Source: Variovorax ginsengisoli (GTDB taxonomy: Bacteria; Pseudomonadota; Gammaproteobacteria; Burkholderiales; Burkholderiaceae_C). From it: a stretch of DNA of 64,000 bases. Positions 1 to 9,136 of this stretch are shown piece by piece. The position numbers and the translations under genes were made by a program. Below the pieces are notes generated by a model. The model was not told the origin of the DNA. It made no database searches and saw only the letters and a list, made by a program, of their open reading frames with translations. The first letter of the stretch is position 1; each line of letters begins with the position of its first letter. The stretch is taken from positions 218,236 through 282,235 of the forward strand of contig NZ_RCZJ01000005.1 in assembly GCF_006438845.1 (NCBI RefSeq), read 5' to 3'.

Positions 1-180
1 ACGATTCTGGGCATCGACGAAACCGACAGTGCGCAGTTGCAAGTGAGTTGGATCTCTCCGATCGCCCGTTCGCTGCTGCGCTCCCGAGAAGGCGATGTCG
101 TCAAGCTCTCGACGCCGGGCGGGGCACGTGAACTCGAAATCTTGAGCGTTCGCTATCCTGCGCCTGACCCCGCCGTCTGA
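1..180 (+). CDS. greB: Transcription elongation factor GreB, C-terminal part
   Basis: The open frame enters from the left edge and ends at TGA 178-180, giving the last 59 residues. It has the Gre-factor C-terminal domain pattern: a GIDETD turn, then WISPIARSLL, then GDVVKL and a final ELEILSVRY strand. Gre factors bind the RNA polymerase secondary channel and stimulate cleavage of backtracked transcripts. The N-terminal coiled coil lies outside the window. GreB rather than GreA is chosen from the C-terminal wording and the adjacency to spoT, which I recall from related Burkholderiales. It converges with spoT. Confidence 0.8.
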   Translation, partial: TILGIDETDSAQLQVSWISPIARSLLRSREGDVVKLSTPGGARELEILSVRYPAPDPAV

Positions 181-205
181 CCGTCACGCGACCCGGCGCG
201 ATCTA

Positions 206-2470
206 TCACAGCGCTGGCACGGTGCGTTCGGCAGCCAGTACCGAACTTCCACGCTTTACAAGGCGCAGCACGGATTCCAGGTGTGTCCGGTCGCGCACGG
301 CGATGACGAAACGCAAGTCGGTCGAGTCCTGCGGTGTCTCTTCGGCCATTTCCACGTGCGTGATGTCGGCTTCGGCGTCGGCCAGCGTCGATGCGACGCG
401 AGCCAGCACGCCTTTGTCGTTGCGCACAGTCACCACGATGCCGGTTTCGAAAGTGCGCATCGGCTCGTCTGCCCATTCGACGGCGAAGAAGCGTTCGCTG
501 TCCTTGTAGCGCAGGCGCTGGCCGACACCACAGGCCTCGGTATGCACGACCAGCCCTTCGCCGTGGCCCAGGTAGCCGACGATCGGTTCGCCGGGAATCG
601 GCCGGCAGCACAGCGCGAAACGCACGGATGAGTTCTCACTGCCGTCGAGCGTGACGGCGCCTTGCGACACGCTCTCATGGGCCGTGAAACGTTCGCGGCT
701 GAGCATCAAGGCATCGGGTTTTTCGCCGCGCTCTGCCATCAGGGCCACCAGGCGTTTGGCGACGATGCTGGCGATGCGCTTGCCAAGCCCGATGTCGGTC
801 AGCAATTCGGCACGGCTGCGGTTGCCGGTGAAGCGCAACAGCCGTTCCCACAGCGCTTGATGCTCGGCATCGTCGGCCGGCAGCTTGCCGAGGCCTTCGG
901 CGCGCAGGGCTTGCGCCAACAGCTTCTCGCCCAGGCTCTCGGATTCGGTGTGAGCCAGCGTCTTGAGATAGTGGCGAATCTTCGAGCGGGCTCTGCCCGT
1001 GCGCACGAAACCGAGCCAGGCCGGATTCGGCGTCGAGACCGGTGCAGTGATGACCTCCACCACATCGCCATTCTTGAGTTCGGTGCGCAGCGGCACCTGG
1101 TCGCCGTTGATGCGCGCGGCTGAGGTGTGGTCGCCGATGTTGCTGTGGATCGCGTAGGCGAAGTCGACCACCGTGGCGCCACGCGGCAGCGCCATGATCT
1201 GGCTCTTGGGCGTGAACACATAGACCGCGTCGGGGAAGAGATCGACCTTGACGTGGTCCCAGAACTCCGCGGCGTCGCGTGTTTCGTCCTGGATGTCGAG
1301 CAGCGACTGCAGCCACTTCGCTCCCAACCTGTCCCCGTTCGCGGTGCTCGGATCGGCGGCCTTGTAAAGCCAGTGCGCAGCGACGCCCGACTCGGCGACC
1401 ACGTTCATCGCCTCGGTGCGCAGCTGAAACTCGACATTGACACCCGCCGGACCGACCAGGGTCGTGTGCAGCGACTGGTAACCGTTGAGCTTCGCGATCG
1501 CGATGTGGTCCTTGAACTTGCCCGGCAGCGGCTTGTACATCTGATGAAGGATGCCGAGGCCGGTGTAGCAGGCGATCACGTTCGGCAAGATCAGCCGGAA
1601 GCCGTAGATGTCGGTCACCTGGGCGAAGCTCAGATGCTTGTCTTCCATCTTGCGGTAGATGGAGTAGAGCGTTTTTTCGCGGCCAGCCAGGCGCAGGCTC
1701 ATCTTCGCTTCGGAGAACGCGATCTCGACCTCTTTCTGAACCTTCTGAATCAGATCGCGACGTCGACCACGTGCCTTGGCGACGGCTTTGGCAAGGATTG
1801 CATAGCGCCACGGGCGGAGGTGACGGAAAGACAGCTCCTGCAGTTCCCTGTACGTCTGGTTCAACCCGAGGCGATACGCGATCGGCGCGTAGATTTCGAG
1901 GGTCTCGTTCGAGATGCGGGCCCATTTCTCGCGCGGCGCATCGGCGAGCGTTCGCATGTTGTGCGTGCGGTCGGCCAGCTTGACCAGAATCACGCGCACA
2001 TCGCGTGCCATGGCGAGCAGCATCTTGCGAAAAGACTCGGCCTGGTTTTCTTCGCGCGTGTTGAACTGCAGCTTGTCGAGCTTGGTGAGTCCGTCGACCA
2101 GTTCGGCCACAGGCGCGCCGAAACGTTCGATCAGCTCCGACTTGGTCACGCCACAGTCCTCGATGGCGTCATGCAGCAGGGCCGCCATCAGCGCCTGCGC
2201 ATCGAGCTTCCATTCGGCGCATTGGGCGGCGACGGCGATGGGGTGTGTGATGTACGGCTCGCCGCTGTTGCGCAGTTGGCCGAGATGCGCTTCGTCGGCG
2301 AAACGGTAGGCGCGGCGAACCAGTTCGGTGTCTTCGGCGTTCAGGTAGTCGAGCCGCGCGGTGAGGGCAGCGAAGCTTGCAGCGGCCGCGTTCAAGGCGG
2401 CCGGGCTCGGCCGGGGCGTGCCGCGAGGTGCATTGGACTGGGGCTTGACGACCGCGCTCATGCTTGCCAC
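206..2470 (-). CDS. spoT: Bifunctional (p)ppGpp synthetase/hydrolase SpoT (RSH family)
   Basis: This 754-residue protein makes and degrades the stringent-response alarmone (p)ppGpp in the cytoplasm. The metal-binding HD hydrolase motif is intact (H100-D101 and E104-D105 in HDAIED), which argues for a bifunctional SpoT rather than a synthetase-only RelA. The synthetase domain follows (YGFRLI, GYQSLH), then a TGS domain (VYVFTPK), a zinc-finger-like region and a C-terminal ACT domain. The length is normal for the family. It lies downstream of gmk and rpoZ on the same strand, as in many proteobacteria, but a terminator separates it from rpoZ. M4 is an alternative start. Confidence 0.95.
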   Translation of the reverse strand: MASMSAVVKPQSNAPRGTPRPSPAALNAAAASFAALTARLDYLNAEDTELVRRAYRFADEAHLGQLRNSGEPYITHPIAVAAQCAEWKLDAQALMAALLHDAIEDCGVTKSELIERFGAPVAELVDGLTKLDKLQFNTREENQAESFRKMLLAMARDVRVILVKLADRTHNMRTLADAPREKWARISNETLEIYAPIAYRLGLNQTYRELQELSFRHLRPWRYAILAKAVAKARGRRRDLIQKVQKEVEIAFSEAKMSLRLAGREKTLYSIYRKMEDKHLSFAQVTDIYGFRLILPNVIACYTGLGILHQMYKPLPGKFKDHIAIAKLNGYQSLHTTLVGPAGVNVEFQLRTEAMNVVAESGVAAHWLYKAADPSTANGDRLGAKWLQSLLDIQDETRDAAEFWDHVKVDLFPDAVYVFTPKSQIMALPRGATVVDFAYAIHSNIGDHTSAARINGDQVPLRTELKNGDVVEVITAPVSTPNPAWLGFVRTGRARSKIRHYLKTLAHTESESLGEKLLAQALRAEGLGKLPADDAEHQALWERLLRFTGNRSRAELLTDIGLGKRIASIVAKRLVALMAERGEKPDALMLSRERFTAHESVSQGAVTLDGSENSSVRFALCCRPIPGEPIVGYLGHGEGLVVHTEACGVGQRLRYKDSERFFAVEWADEPMRTFETGIVVTVRNDKGVLARVASTLADAEADITHVEMAEETPQDSTDLRFVIAVRDRTHLESVLRLVKRGSSVLAAERTVPAL

Positions 2471-2504
2471 TTTAGCGCGGCGTTGAAGGGGGTGCGTTCA
2501 GGCA

Positions 2505-2532
2505 TAAAAAAAGCACCGCGTGGCGGTGCTTC
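2505..2532 (-). terminator. Rho-independent terminator between rpoZ and spoT
   Basis: The arms GCACCGC and GCGGTGC with a 3-base loop form a stem at 2511-2531. Read on the minus strand it is followed by seven T residues. It lies just after the rpoZ stop, so spoT probably depends on read-through or its own promoter. Confidence 0.85.
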
Positions 2533-2555
2533 TTTGTTGTGGCGTGGCGTCAATG

Positions 2556-2759
2556 TCAGCCCGGGACCTTCTTGAGCATCTCGATGCCGATCTTGCCTTC
2601 GGCGATTTCGCGCAGCGCGGTCACGGCTGGCTTGTTCTTGCTCTCGATCTTCGGCGCGTGGCCTTGGCTCAGCATGCGCGCGCGATAGGTCGCGGCGAGC
2701 ACGAGCTGAAAGCGGTTGGGGATCTGCAGCAGGCAGTCTTCGACGGTGATGCGGGCCAT
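2556..2759 (-). CDS. rpoZ: RNA polymerase omega subunit
   Basis: This 67-residue omega subunit begins [10 protein letters not shown], and continues with [14 protein letters not shown] and ALREIA, the standard family signatures. Omega binds the beta-prime subunit, helps assembly of the polymerase and contributes to a ppGpp site. It lies 31 bases downstream of gmk on the same strand, so the two are probably co-transcribed and end at the terminator near 2520. Confidence 0.95.
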   Translation of the reverse strand: MARITVEDCLLQIPNRFQLVLAATYRARMLSQGHAPKIESKNKPAVTALREIAEGKIGIEMLKKVPG

Positions 2760-2790
2760 GAGGATCTTTCGTTGCGGACGGTGGGCGAAA

Positions 2791-3411
2791 TCAGGGAATA
2801 TTCAGAGCAGCGAAGGTGTCGGCACGGGCGCGGCGCTGGGCGGAATACCGCAGCCGCTGCGCGTGGACGATGGCTTTCAGGTCGAAAAGCGCGCGCTCAA
2901 ATAACTCGTTGATTATAACGAAGTCGAATTCGTTCGAACGTGCCATCTCCAGGGCCGCATTCCTCAGCCGCAGTTCGATGATTTCCGCGCTGTCCTCGCC
3001 GCGTCGTTCCAGGCGCGAGCGCAGTTCTTCCCAGCTTGGCGGCAGGATGAAGATCAGCACAGCGTTCGCGAATGTCTTGCGAATCTGTATAGCGCCTTGA
3101 AAGTCGATTTCCAAGATGACGTCCGCACCCTGGGCGACGCGTTCTTCGATGGCCTTCTTCGATGTCCCGTACCGCTGTTCGTGGACATGCGCCCATTCCA
3201 CGAACCCGTCGCTTTCGACCATCGCGTCGAACTCCGAGGGCGACGCGAAGAAGTATTCGCGGCCGTGCTTTTCCTGGCCGCGGGGCGGTCGCGTGGTGTG
3301 CGAAACCGACGGTTGCACGGCCGAGTCGAGCTCCATCAATGCCTTGACCAGGCTCGACTTGCCAGCACCGCTTGGTGCCGCCACCACGAAAATATTGCCG
3401 GGGTAATCCAT
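2791..3411 (-). CDS. gmk: Guanylate kinase
   Basis: This 206-residue enzyme phosphorylates GMP to GDP with ATP. The P-loop [11 protein letters not shown] is near residue 12. The GMP-binding segment follows with [11 protein letters not shown] and a GREYFF motif, and the length is typical. It sits between yicC and rpoZ. Only 9 bases separate it from the yicC stop side, so the three genes look like one leftward operon. Confidence 0.96.
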   Translation of the reverse strand: MDYPGNIFVVAAPSGAGKSSLVKALMELDSAVQPSVSHTTRPPRGQEKHGREYFFASPSEFDAMVESDGFVEWAHVHEQRYGTSKKAIEERVAQGADVILEIDFQGAIQIRKTFANAVLIFILPPSWEELRSRLERRGEDSAEIIELRLRNAALEMARSNEFDFVIINELFERALFDLKAIVHAQRLRYSAQRRARADTFAALNIP

Positions 3412-3420
3412 GGACTTGCT

Positions 3421-4335
3421 CTATTCGATGTTCTGAACTTGCTCGCGCATCTGCTCGATCAGCACCTTCATGTCGACGCCGATGCGCGTGAGTTCGAGGG
3501 CAGCCGACTTCGAGCCCAGGGTGTTCGCCTCGCGGTGCAGCTCCTGGATCAGGAAGTCCAGGCGCTTGCCGACCTCGCCGCCCTTTTTCAGCAGCCGGTC
3601 GATTTCGTCGAGGTGTGAGCTGAGTCGCGTCAGTTCTTCCGCCACGTCGATGCGAATCGCGAAGGCCGTCGCTTCGGTCAGTGCGCGATCTTGCGCCGCC
3701 TCGGGCAGCGTGCCGCCGGTCAAGCCCATGGCGTCTTGCCAGCGCTCGAGAAAACGAGCGCGCTGCTGTTCGACCAGCTGCGGAATCAGCGGGACAGCCT
3801 GCGCGGCGAGCTTACGCAGTTGGCCCAGATGGTCCGTCAACATGGCGGCGAGGCGGGCGCCTTCGCGTTCACGGGCCGCCATCAAGCTGTCAAGCGCATT
3901 GCTGGTGACCTCGAGCAGGTCGGGTCCCCAGTCGCCACGGCCGGCCGAATCGCCCGCAGCGAGCCGGATCACGTCGGCCACGCTCAACTCGCGTGCGGTC
4001 GGCAGCCAAGCGCGGATGCCGTCCTGCACGCCGTTGAGGCGCTGCAGCAAGCGCGTCGAGGGCTCAGCGATGCCGGCTTGCGCCGTGCTTTCGACGGCCG
4101 CACGCACCTCCACCTTGCCGCGCTTGAGCCTGCCCGTGAGCATCTCGCGCAACGCGGTCTCGTGTTGGCGAAGCTCTTCCGGCAGCTTGAAGCTGAGGTC
4201 CAGGAAGCGGCTGTTGACCGAGCGGATTTCGACCCCGAGCCGACCCGCGGCAGGGGGGCGCGCGTCGGTTTCGGGCTGGGTTCCAACGGTGCCGTTTTGG
4301 CCGTTGGCATAGCCGGTCATGCTGTAAACTGACAT
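3421..4335 (-). CDS. yicC: YicC family endoribonuclease-type stress protein
   Basis: This 304-residue protein starts MSVYSMTGYANGQ, matching the conserved SMTGFA start of the YicC family. It ends with the family's C-terminal helix containing GVDMKVLIEQMREQVQNIE. Family members are ring-shaped RNases linked to stationary-phase and small-RNA turnover. A short acidic insert (residues about 14-30) follows the start and looks like a local variation. It is the first gene of the yicC-gmk-rpoZ operon and is divergent from the kinase gene at 4425. Confidence 0.9.
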   Translation of the reverse strand: MSVYSMTGYANGQNGTVGTQPETDARPPAAGRLGVEIRSVNSRFLDLSFKLPEELRQHETALREMLTGRLKRGKVEVRAAVESTAQAGIAEPSTRLLQRLNGVQDGIRAWLPTARELSVADVIRLAAGDSAGRGDWGPDLLEVTSNALDSLMAAREREGARLAAMLTDHLGQLRKLAAQAVPLIPQLVEQQRARFLERWQDAMGLTGGTLPEAAQDRALTEATAFAIRIDVAEELTRLSSHLDEIDRLLKKGGEVGKRLDFLIQELHREANTLGSKSAALELTRIGVDMKVLIEQMREQVQNIE

Positions 4336-4424
4336 TGCGCCTCACTGTGATTTGTTGTTTGCTCCGAGGCGACGGCACGGCGTTCGCTTGCCGCCCCATT
4401 GCCTTCGGGCGAAACTCCCGGATT

Positions 4425-5432
4425 ATGTCAAAGGTCAAACCTTCGCCGCTGTTGCCGGACACCGTCATCGGAGGCTACCGCGTCGTGCGCCGGCTTTCGG
4501 CGGGTGGCTTCGGCGTGGTTTATTTGTCTGTCGACCCCAACGGTCAGCAGGTCGCCATCAAGGAATATCTGCCGTCCTCGCTGGCCACGCGCGGCACCGG
4601 CGAACTGGCGCCGCAGGTGTCACCCGAGAAGTTGTCTCTGTACCGGCTCGGGCTCAAGAGTTTCTTCGAGGAAGGGCGTTCGCTGGCGCAGATTTCTCAT
4701 GCGTCCGTCGTCAGTGTGCTCAATTTCTTTCGGGAGAACGAGACCGTCTACATGGTCATGAACTACCTCGAGGGCGCGACCCTGCAGGACTTCATCGTCA
4801 CCGCGCGCGACCTGAAAAAACAGAAGGTTTTTCGCGAATCGACCATTCGATCGCTGTTCGACGAGATCCTGCGCGGCCTGCGCATCGTCCACCAGCACAA
4901 GATGCTGCACCTGGACATCAAGCCGGCCAACATCTTCGTGACCGACGACGACCGCGCCGTGATGATCGACTTCGGCGCCGCGCGAGAGGTGCTGTCGAAG
5001 GAAGGCAACTTCATCCGCCCGATGTACACCCCCGGCTTCGCCGCGCCCGAGATGTACCGGCGCGATTCGTCGATGGGCCCGTGGACCGACATCTACGCCA
5101 TCGGTGCCTGCATCTACGCTTGCATGCAAGGCTACCCGCCGAACGACGCGCCGCAACGCATCGAGAAAGACCGGCTGGGTCTGTCGTTGTCGCGATTGCG
5201 TGGCGTCTATTCGGACAACTTGATCGAAGTGGTCGAGTGGTGCATGTCGCTCGACCCGCTGTCGCGCCCGCAGTCGGTCTTCGCGCTGCAGAAAGAGCTC
5301 AGCCGCGAGGGCGAACGCCGCTACACCAAGCTCACGGTGGGTGAAAAGGTTCGCCTGTCGATCGACAACATCCGTTCTTTCGACAAGAAGGCGCTGCCCA
5401 AGGCCGCCGCACCGACCACGCGGCCCGCGTGA
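4425..5432 (+). CDS. Serine/threonine protein kinase (Hanks type)
   Basis: This is a 335-residue soluble kinase domain with no membrane segment. The glycine loop (LSAGGFGVVYL), catalytic lysine K46, catalytic loop HLDIKPAN with D164, and DFG at 182-184 are all visible. APE appears as FAAPEMY. The start at 4425 is chosen because the glycine loop then begins at a normal distance from the N-terminus; an in-frame upstream extension overlaps the yicC promoter region. A PP2C phosphatase follows 22 bases later, so the two should form a reversible phosphorylation pair. Substrates cannot be told from the sequence. Confidence 0.9.
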   Translation: MSKVKPSPLLPDTVIGGYRVVRRLSAGGFGVVYLSVDPNGQQVAIKEYLPSSLATRGTGELAPQVSPEKLSLYRLGLKSFFEEGRSLAQISHASVVSVLNFFRENETVYMVMNYLEGATLQDFIVTARDLKKQKVFRESTIRSLFDEILRGLRIVHQHKMLHLDIKPANIFVTDDDRAVMIDFGAAREVLSKEGNFIRPMYTPGFAAPEMYRRDSSMGPWTDIYAIGACIYACMQGYPPNDAPQRIEKDRLGLSLSRLRGVYSDNLIEVVEWCMSLDPLSRPQSVFALQKELSREGERRYTKLTVGEKVRLSIDNIRSFDKKALPKAAAPTTRPA

Positions 5433-5454
5433 CGGCAACAGAGCTTCCGCGCGC

Positions 5455-6360
5455 ATGAAATTCTCCGTCTTCCAGGTCAGCCGCAAGGGTGGCCGTCTCA
5501 AGAACGAAGACCGCATGGGCTACTGCTACACGCGCGAATCGGGGCTGTTCGTGTTGGCCGACGGCATGGGTGGCCACCCCGAGGGGGAGGTCGCTGCGCA
5601 GATGGCGCTGCAGACCATCGCCGCGCTGTACCAGCGCGAGGCTCGCCCCGTTCTCAAGGACGTCAAGGCCTTCCTCAATTCTTCCGTGATGGCGGCGCAC
5701 CAGCAAATCATGCGGTATGCCGGCACCAAGGGCATGCTAGATACGCCGCGCACGACCGTGGTGGCTGCGGTGCTCCAAGGTTCTACCGCCCACTGGGTGC
5801 ACTGTGGCGACTCGCGTCTTTACGTGGTTCGCGATGGCATGCTGCTGACCCGCACGCGCGATCACTCGCACGCCGAGCGTCCGCGTCCCGGCGGCGGTCC
5901 CGAACCTGTCAATCGCAACTTGCTGCTGACCTGCCTCGGCTCGCCGACAGCGCCGATGATCGATGCCGCGCCACCGCTCCAGTTGCAGCGTGGCGACCGC
6001 CTCATGCTGTGTTCCGATGGCGTGTGGGGTGTGCTGGACGATGCGCTGATCGTGCACACCCTGTCATCAGGCAAGCCGGTGTCCGACGCTGCGCCCGACC
6101 TGGCCGAGATGGCACTGCGCAAGGGCGGTACGCACAGCGACAACGTCACGCTCATCGCCCTCGAGTGGGAAACGCCCGACGCACCCGGCATCGAGCGCGG
6201 CGTTTCGACGGACAGCATCAGCGACGGCGTCTTCGCCTCCACCATCCAGGCAGGCATGCCGTCCGACTCCGAACTCGACGACCTCGACGAAGACGCCATC
6301 GAGCGTTCGATCGCCGAGATCAACGAGGCCATTCGCCGCTCCGCCGCGCGCAAGGCTTGA
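5455..6360 (+). CDS. PP2C-family serine/threonine phosphatase
   Basis: This 301-residue protein carries the metal-binding motifs of PPM phosphatases: NEDR near residue 17, then VLADGMGGHPEG, a GDSRLYVVRDG strand, LCSDGVWG and SDNVTLI. It removes phosphate from Ser/Thr residues and is likely the partner of the kinase immediately upstream. A C-terminal tail of about 60 residues after the catalytic domain is rich in Ser, Asp and Glu. It may be regulatory, but that is inference. Confidence 0.92.
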   Translation: MKFSVFQVSRKGGRLKNEDRMGYCYTRESGLFVLADGMGGHPEGEVAAQMALQTIAALYQREARPVLKDVKAFLNSSVMAAHQQIMRYAGTKGMLDTPRTTVVAAVLQGSTAHWVHCGDSRLYVVRDGMLLTRTRDHSHAERPRPGGGPEPVNRNLLLTCLGSPTAPMIDAAPPLQLQRGDRLMLCSDGVWGVLDDALIVHTLSSGKPVSDAAPDLAEMALRKGGTHSDNVTLIALEWETPDAPGIERGVSTDSISDGVFASTIQAGMPSDSELDDLDEDAIERSIAEINEAIRRSAARKA

Positions 6361-6387
6361 CGTTTTTTCCTCCTCCTTGGTTTTTTC

Positions 6388-7134
6388 ATGACAGCTTTCA
6401 TTCGTAGCGGCGACCGTGTCGCCGACCAGTTGCGCCCGGTGCGCATCACCCGCGGCTTCACCGTTCATGCGGAGGGCTCGGTGCTCATCGAGTTCGGCCA
6501 GACGCGTGTGCTTTGCACTGCTTCGGTCGAGGAAAAGGTGCCGCCGCACAAGAAGGGCAGCGGCGAAGGCTGGGTGACGGCCGAATACGGCATGCTGCCG
6601 CGCGCCACGCACACCCGCAGCAGCCGCGAGGCGGCCAAAGGCAAGCAGACCGGGCGCACGCAGGAGATTCAGCGCCTCATCGGCCGCTCGATGCGCGCCG
6701 TGTTCGACCTCAAGGCACTGGGCGAACGCACGATCCACCTCGATTGCGACGTGCTGCAGGCCGACGGTGGCACGCGCACCGCGGCCATCACCGGTGCATT
6801 CGTCGCTGCGCAGGACGCCGTCGCGACGTTGCTCGCGGCCGGCAAGATCACCGCGTCGCCGATTCGCGGCCCTGTCGCCGCCATCTCCGTGGGCATCGTG
6901 CAAGGGACGCCACTGCTCGATCTCGAGTACATCGAGGATTCGGCCTGCGACACCGACATGAACGTGGTGATGACCGGCGCCGGCCACTTCGTCGAGGTGC
7001 AGGGCACAGCGGAGGGCGCGGCTTTCTCGCGCGCCGAGATGAACGCGCTGCTCGGCCTGGCCGAGAAGGGCATCGCGGAACTCGTCGTGCTCCAACAGAA
7101 GGCGCTGTCGGCGCCGCTGCCGACAAACCCATGA
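6388..7134 (+). CDS. rph: Ribonuclease PH
   Basis: This 248-residue phosphorolytic 3'-to-5' exoribonuclease trims tRNA 3' ends. It contains the family motifs [30 protein letters not shown] and [15 protein letters not shown] segments, with the normal length and no truncation. Its TGA overlaps the rdgB ATG (7131-7134), so the two are translationally coupled. Confidence 0.96.
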   Translation: MTAFIRSGDRVADQLRPVRITRGFTVHAEGSVLIEFGQTRVLCTASVEEKVPPHKKGSGEGWVTAEYGMLPRATHTRSSREAAKGKQTGRTQEIQRLIGRSMRAVFDLKALGERTIHLDCDVLQADGGTRTAAITGAFVAAQDAVATLLAAGKITASPIRGPVAAISVGIVQGTPLLDLEYIEDSACDTDMNVVMTGAGHFVEVQGTAEGAAFSRAEMNALLGLAEKGIAELVVLQQKALSAPLPTNP

Positions 7135-7730
7135 AGCTGGTCCTGGCGTCGAACAACGCGGGCAAGCTCCAGGAGCTGCAGGTCTTGTTTGCGCCGCTCG
7201 GCGTCGAACTGGTGCGTCAGTCGACGCTCGGCGTGAGCGAAGCGGAAGAACCCTTTCGCACCTTCGTCGAAAACGCACTCGCCAAAGCGCGCCATGCGTC
7301 CGCGGCCACTGGCCTGCCGGCGATCGCCGACGATGCCGGGCTGTGCGTCGAGGCGTTCGGCGGCCTGCCGGGTGTGGACACCGCGCACTACGCAACCCGC
7401 TTCGGCTACGAAAAGGGCGATGCCAACAACGTGCGTGCGCTCCTCGAACAGATGGCGGGCATCGATGACCGCCGCGCCGCGCTCGTCAGCACGCTGGTCG
7501 CGCTGCGCAGCGCCGACGACCCCGAGCCGCTGATCGCCATCGGGCGGGCGGCCGGCGAGATCACGCGCGCGCCGATCGGGGACAACGGTTTCGGTTTCGA
7601 CCCGGTGATGTTCCTCCCGAGCTTCGGCCAGACCTTTGCGCAGCTGCCGCCGGAAACCAAGAACGCGCACAGCCACCGCGGCCAGGCGGCGCGCGCGATG
7701 CTGGCGTTGATGCGCGAGCGCTGGTCGTGA
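7131..7730 (+). CDS. rdgB: XTP/dITP pyrophosphatase (RdgB/HAM1)
   Basis: This 199-residue housecleaning enzyme hydrolyses XTP, ITP and dITP to monophosphates. The N-terminal [12 protein letters not shown] binds nucleotide. [13 protein letters not shown] and GYGFDP-like FGFDPVMF are the active-site segments. The gene overlaps rph by ATGA and hemW by GTGA, giving a tight rph-rdgB-hemW operon. Confidence 0.95.
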   Translation: MKLVLASNNAGKLQELQVLFAPLGVELVRQSTLGVSEAEEPFRTFVENALAKARHASAATGLPAIADDAGLCVEAFGGLPGVDTAHYATRFGYEKGDANNVRALLEQMAGIDDRRAALVSTLVALRSADDPEPLIAIGRAAGEITRAPIGDNGFGFDPVMFLPSFGQTFAQLPPETKNAHSHRGQAARAMLALMRERWS

Positions 7731-8974
7731 GCACGCACCTCCCGATCGGTCTTGCCGTCGAGCCCGGCGCGGCGCACGCCAAAGACGTGCTTCACCTGAT
7801 GCGGCCTGGCCCGTTGCAACTCGCCTCGTTGCCGCCGCTGTCGCTCTACGTGCATCTGCCGTGGTGTCTGCGCAAGTGCCCCTACTGCGACTTCAATTCG
7901 CACGAGTGGCGCGCCGGCGGCGACGCTTTGCCGGAGCAACGCTACCTCGACGCGCTGGTGGCCGATCTCGACGCCGCATTGCCCCTGATCTGGGGGCGCA
8001 CCGTCCACACCATCTTCATCGGCGGCGGAACACCGAGCCTTTTTTCGCCCGAATCGATCGACCGCCTGATCGGCGACCTGCGGGCGCGGCTCAAGCTCGC
8101 GCCCGACTGCGAAATCACGCTCGAAGCGAACCCCGGCACCTTCGAGCGCGACCGCTTCCGTGCCTACCGGGCCGCGGGCGTGACGCGCTTGTCAGTCGGT
8201 GTGCAGAGCTTCAACGATCAGCATCTGCAGGCACTCGGCCGCGTGCACGACGGCAAGCAGGCGATCGCGGCCGTCGAAGAGGCGGCCAGCGCCTTCGACA
8301 CCTTCAATCTCGACCTGATGTACGCACTGCCGGGCCAGACGCCGGCCCAGCTCGAGGCCGACCTCGCGCAGGCGATGGCGCTCGCACCGCCGCACCTGTC
8401 GATCTATCACCTCACGATCGAGCCCAACACCTACTTCGCCAAGTTCCCGCCCGTGGTGCCCGAAGACGATGCGGCCTATGCCATGCTGGACCGCATCACC
8501 GAGCGGACCGGCGAGCTCGGCATGGAGCGCTACGAAATTTCTGCCTATGCCCGCGAGGGGCACCGTTGCGCGCACAACCTCAACTACTGGCAGTTCGGCG
8601 ACTACCTCGGCATCGGCGCCGGCGCGCACAGCAAGCTGAGTTTCGCGCACCGGCTCCTGCGGCAGGTGCGCTTTCGCGAGCCCCAGCGCTACATGAATCA
8701 GGCGCTGTCGGGTGCCGCCGTCGCGCAGAGCGACGAAGTGGCGATCGCCGACCTCCCGTTCGAGTTCATGCTCAACGCCCTGCGGTTGAAGGACGGCTTC
8801 ACGATGGCGCAGTTCGGCGAACGCACGGGGCTGGCCACCACCGCGATTCAACGCGGCCTGGAAGAGGCCGAGAAGAAGGGCTTGCTTCAACGTGACTTGT
8901 GGCACGCGTGGCCCACCGAGCGCGGGCTGGACTTCCTCAGCGACCTGCAGTCGATCTTTCTGCCTGAGACCTAG
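7727..8974 (+). CDS. hemW: Radical SAM heme chaperone HemW
   Basis: This 415-residue protein has the radical SAM cluster motif CLRKCPYC (C-x3-C-x2-C) near residue 47, followed by the extra HemW phenylalanine in CDF. The GGGTPSLF motif and a NPGTFE segment also fit the HemW/HemN family. HemW proteins bind and deliver heme rather than oxidising coproporphyrinogen. The start is GTG overlapping the rdgB stop; an internal ATG at codon 25 (MRPGPLQL) is an alternative start that would remove a nonconserved leader. Confidence 0.93.
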   Translation: MSTHLPIGLAVEPGAAHAKDVLHLMRPGPLQLASLPPLSLYVHLPWCLRKCPYCDFNSHEWRAGGDALPEQRYLDALVADLDAALPLIWGRTVHTIFIGGGTPSLFSPESIDRLIGDLRARLKLAPDCEITLEANPGTFERDRFRAYRAAGVTRLSVGVQSFNDQHLQALGRVHDGKQAIAAVEEAASAFDTFNLDLMYALPGQTPAQLEADLAQAMALAPPHLSIYHLTIEPNTYFAKFPPVVPEDDAAYAMLDRITERTGELGMERYEISAYAREGHRCAHNLNYWQFGDYLGIGAGAHSKLSFAHRLLRQVRFREPQRYMNQALSGAAVAQSDEVAIADLPFEFMLNALRLKDGFTMAQFGERTGLATTAIQRGLEEAEKKGLLQRDLWHAWPTERGLDFLSDLQSIFLPET

Positions 8975-9051
8975 ATTTCCACGGTGGGAGCGGCGAGAGG
9001 CGCCAAGCCGCATAAAATCGCCGTCTGCCTTCGCCACCCGGAGGCAGTTCC

Positions 9052-9136
9052 GGAGAGTTGGGTGAGTGGTTTAAACCAGCAGTCTTGAAAACTGCCGACG
9101 TGAAAGCGTCCGTGAGTTCGAATCTCACACTCTCCG
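9052..9136 (+). tRNA. tRNA-Ser (anticodon UGA)
   Basis: The acceptor arms GGAGAGT and ACTCTCC pair. The anticodon loop reads TCTTGAAAA with TGA at its centre. A long variable arm (CCGACGTGAAAGCGTCCG region) marks a class II serine tRNA, and the T loop is GTTCGAATC. The 3' end reads G-CCG rather than an encoded CCA. Accessory DNA begins immediately downstream, making this a likely integration site. Confidence 0.95.

Noticed and set aside
1127..2575. 482-codon rightward open frame opposite spoT
   Set aside because: It mirrors the spoT coding strand, and its product is Arg/Gly/Leu-rich with no domain pattern. High GC keeps antisense frames open.
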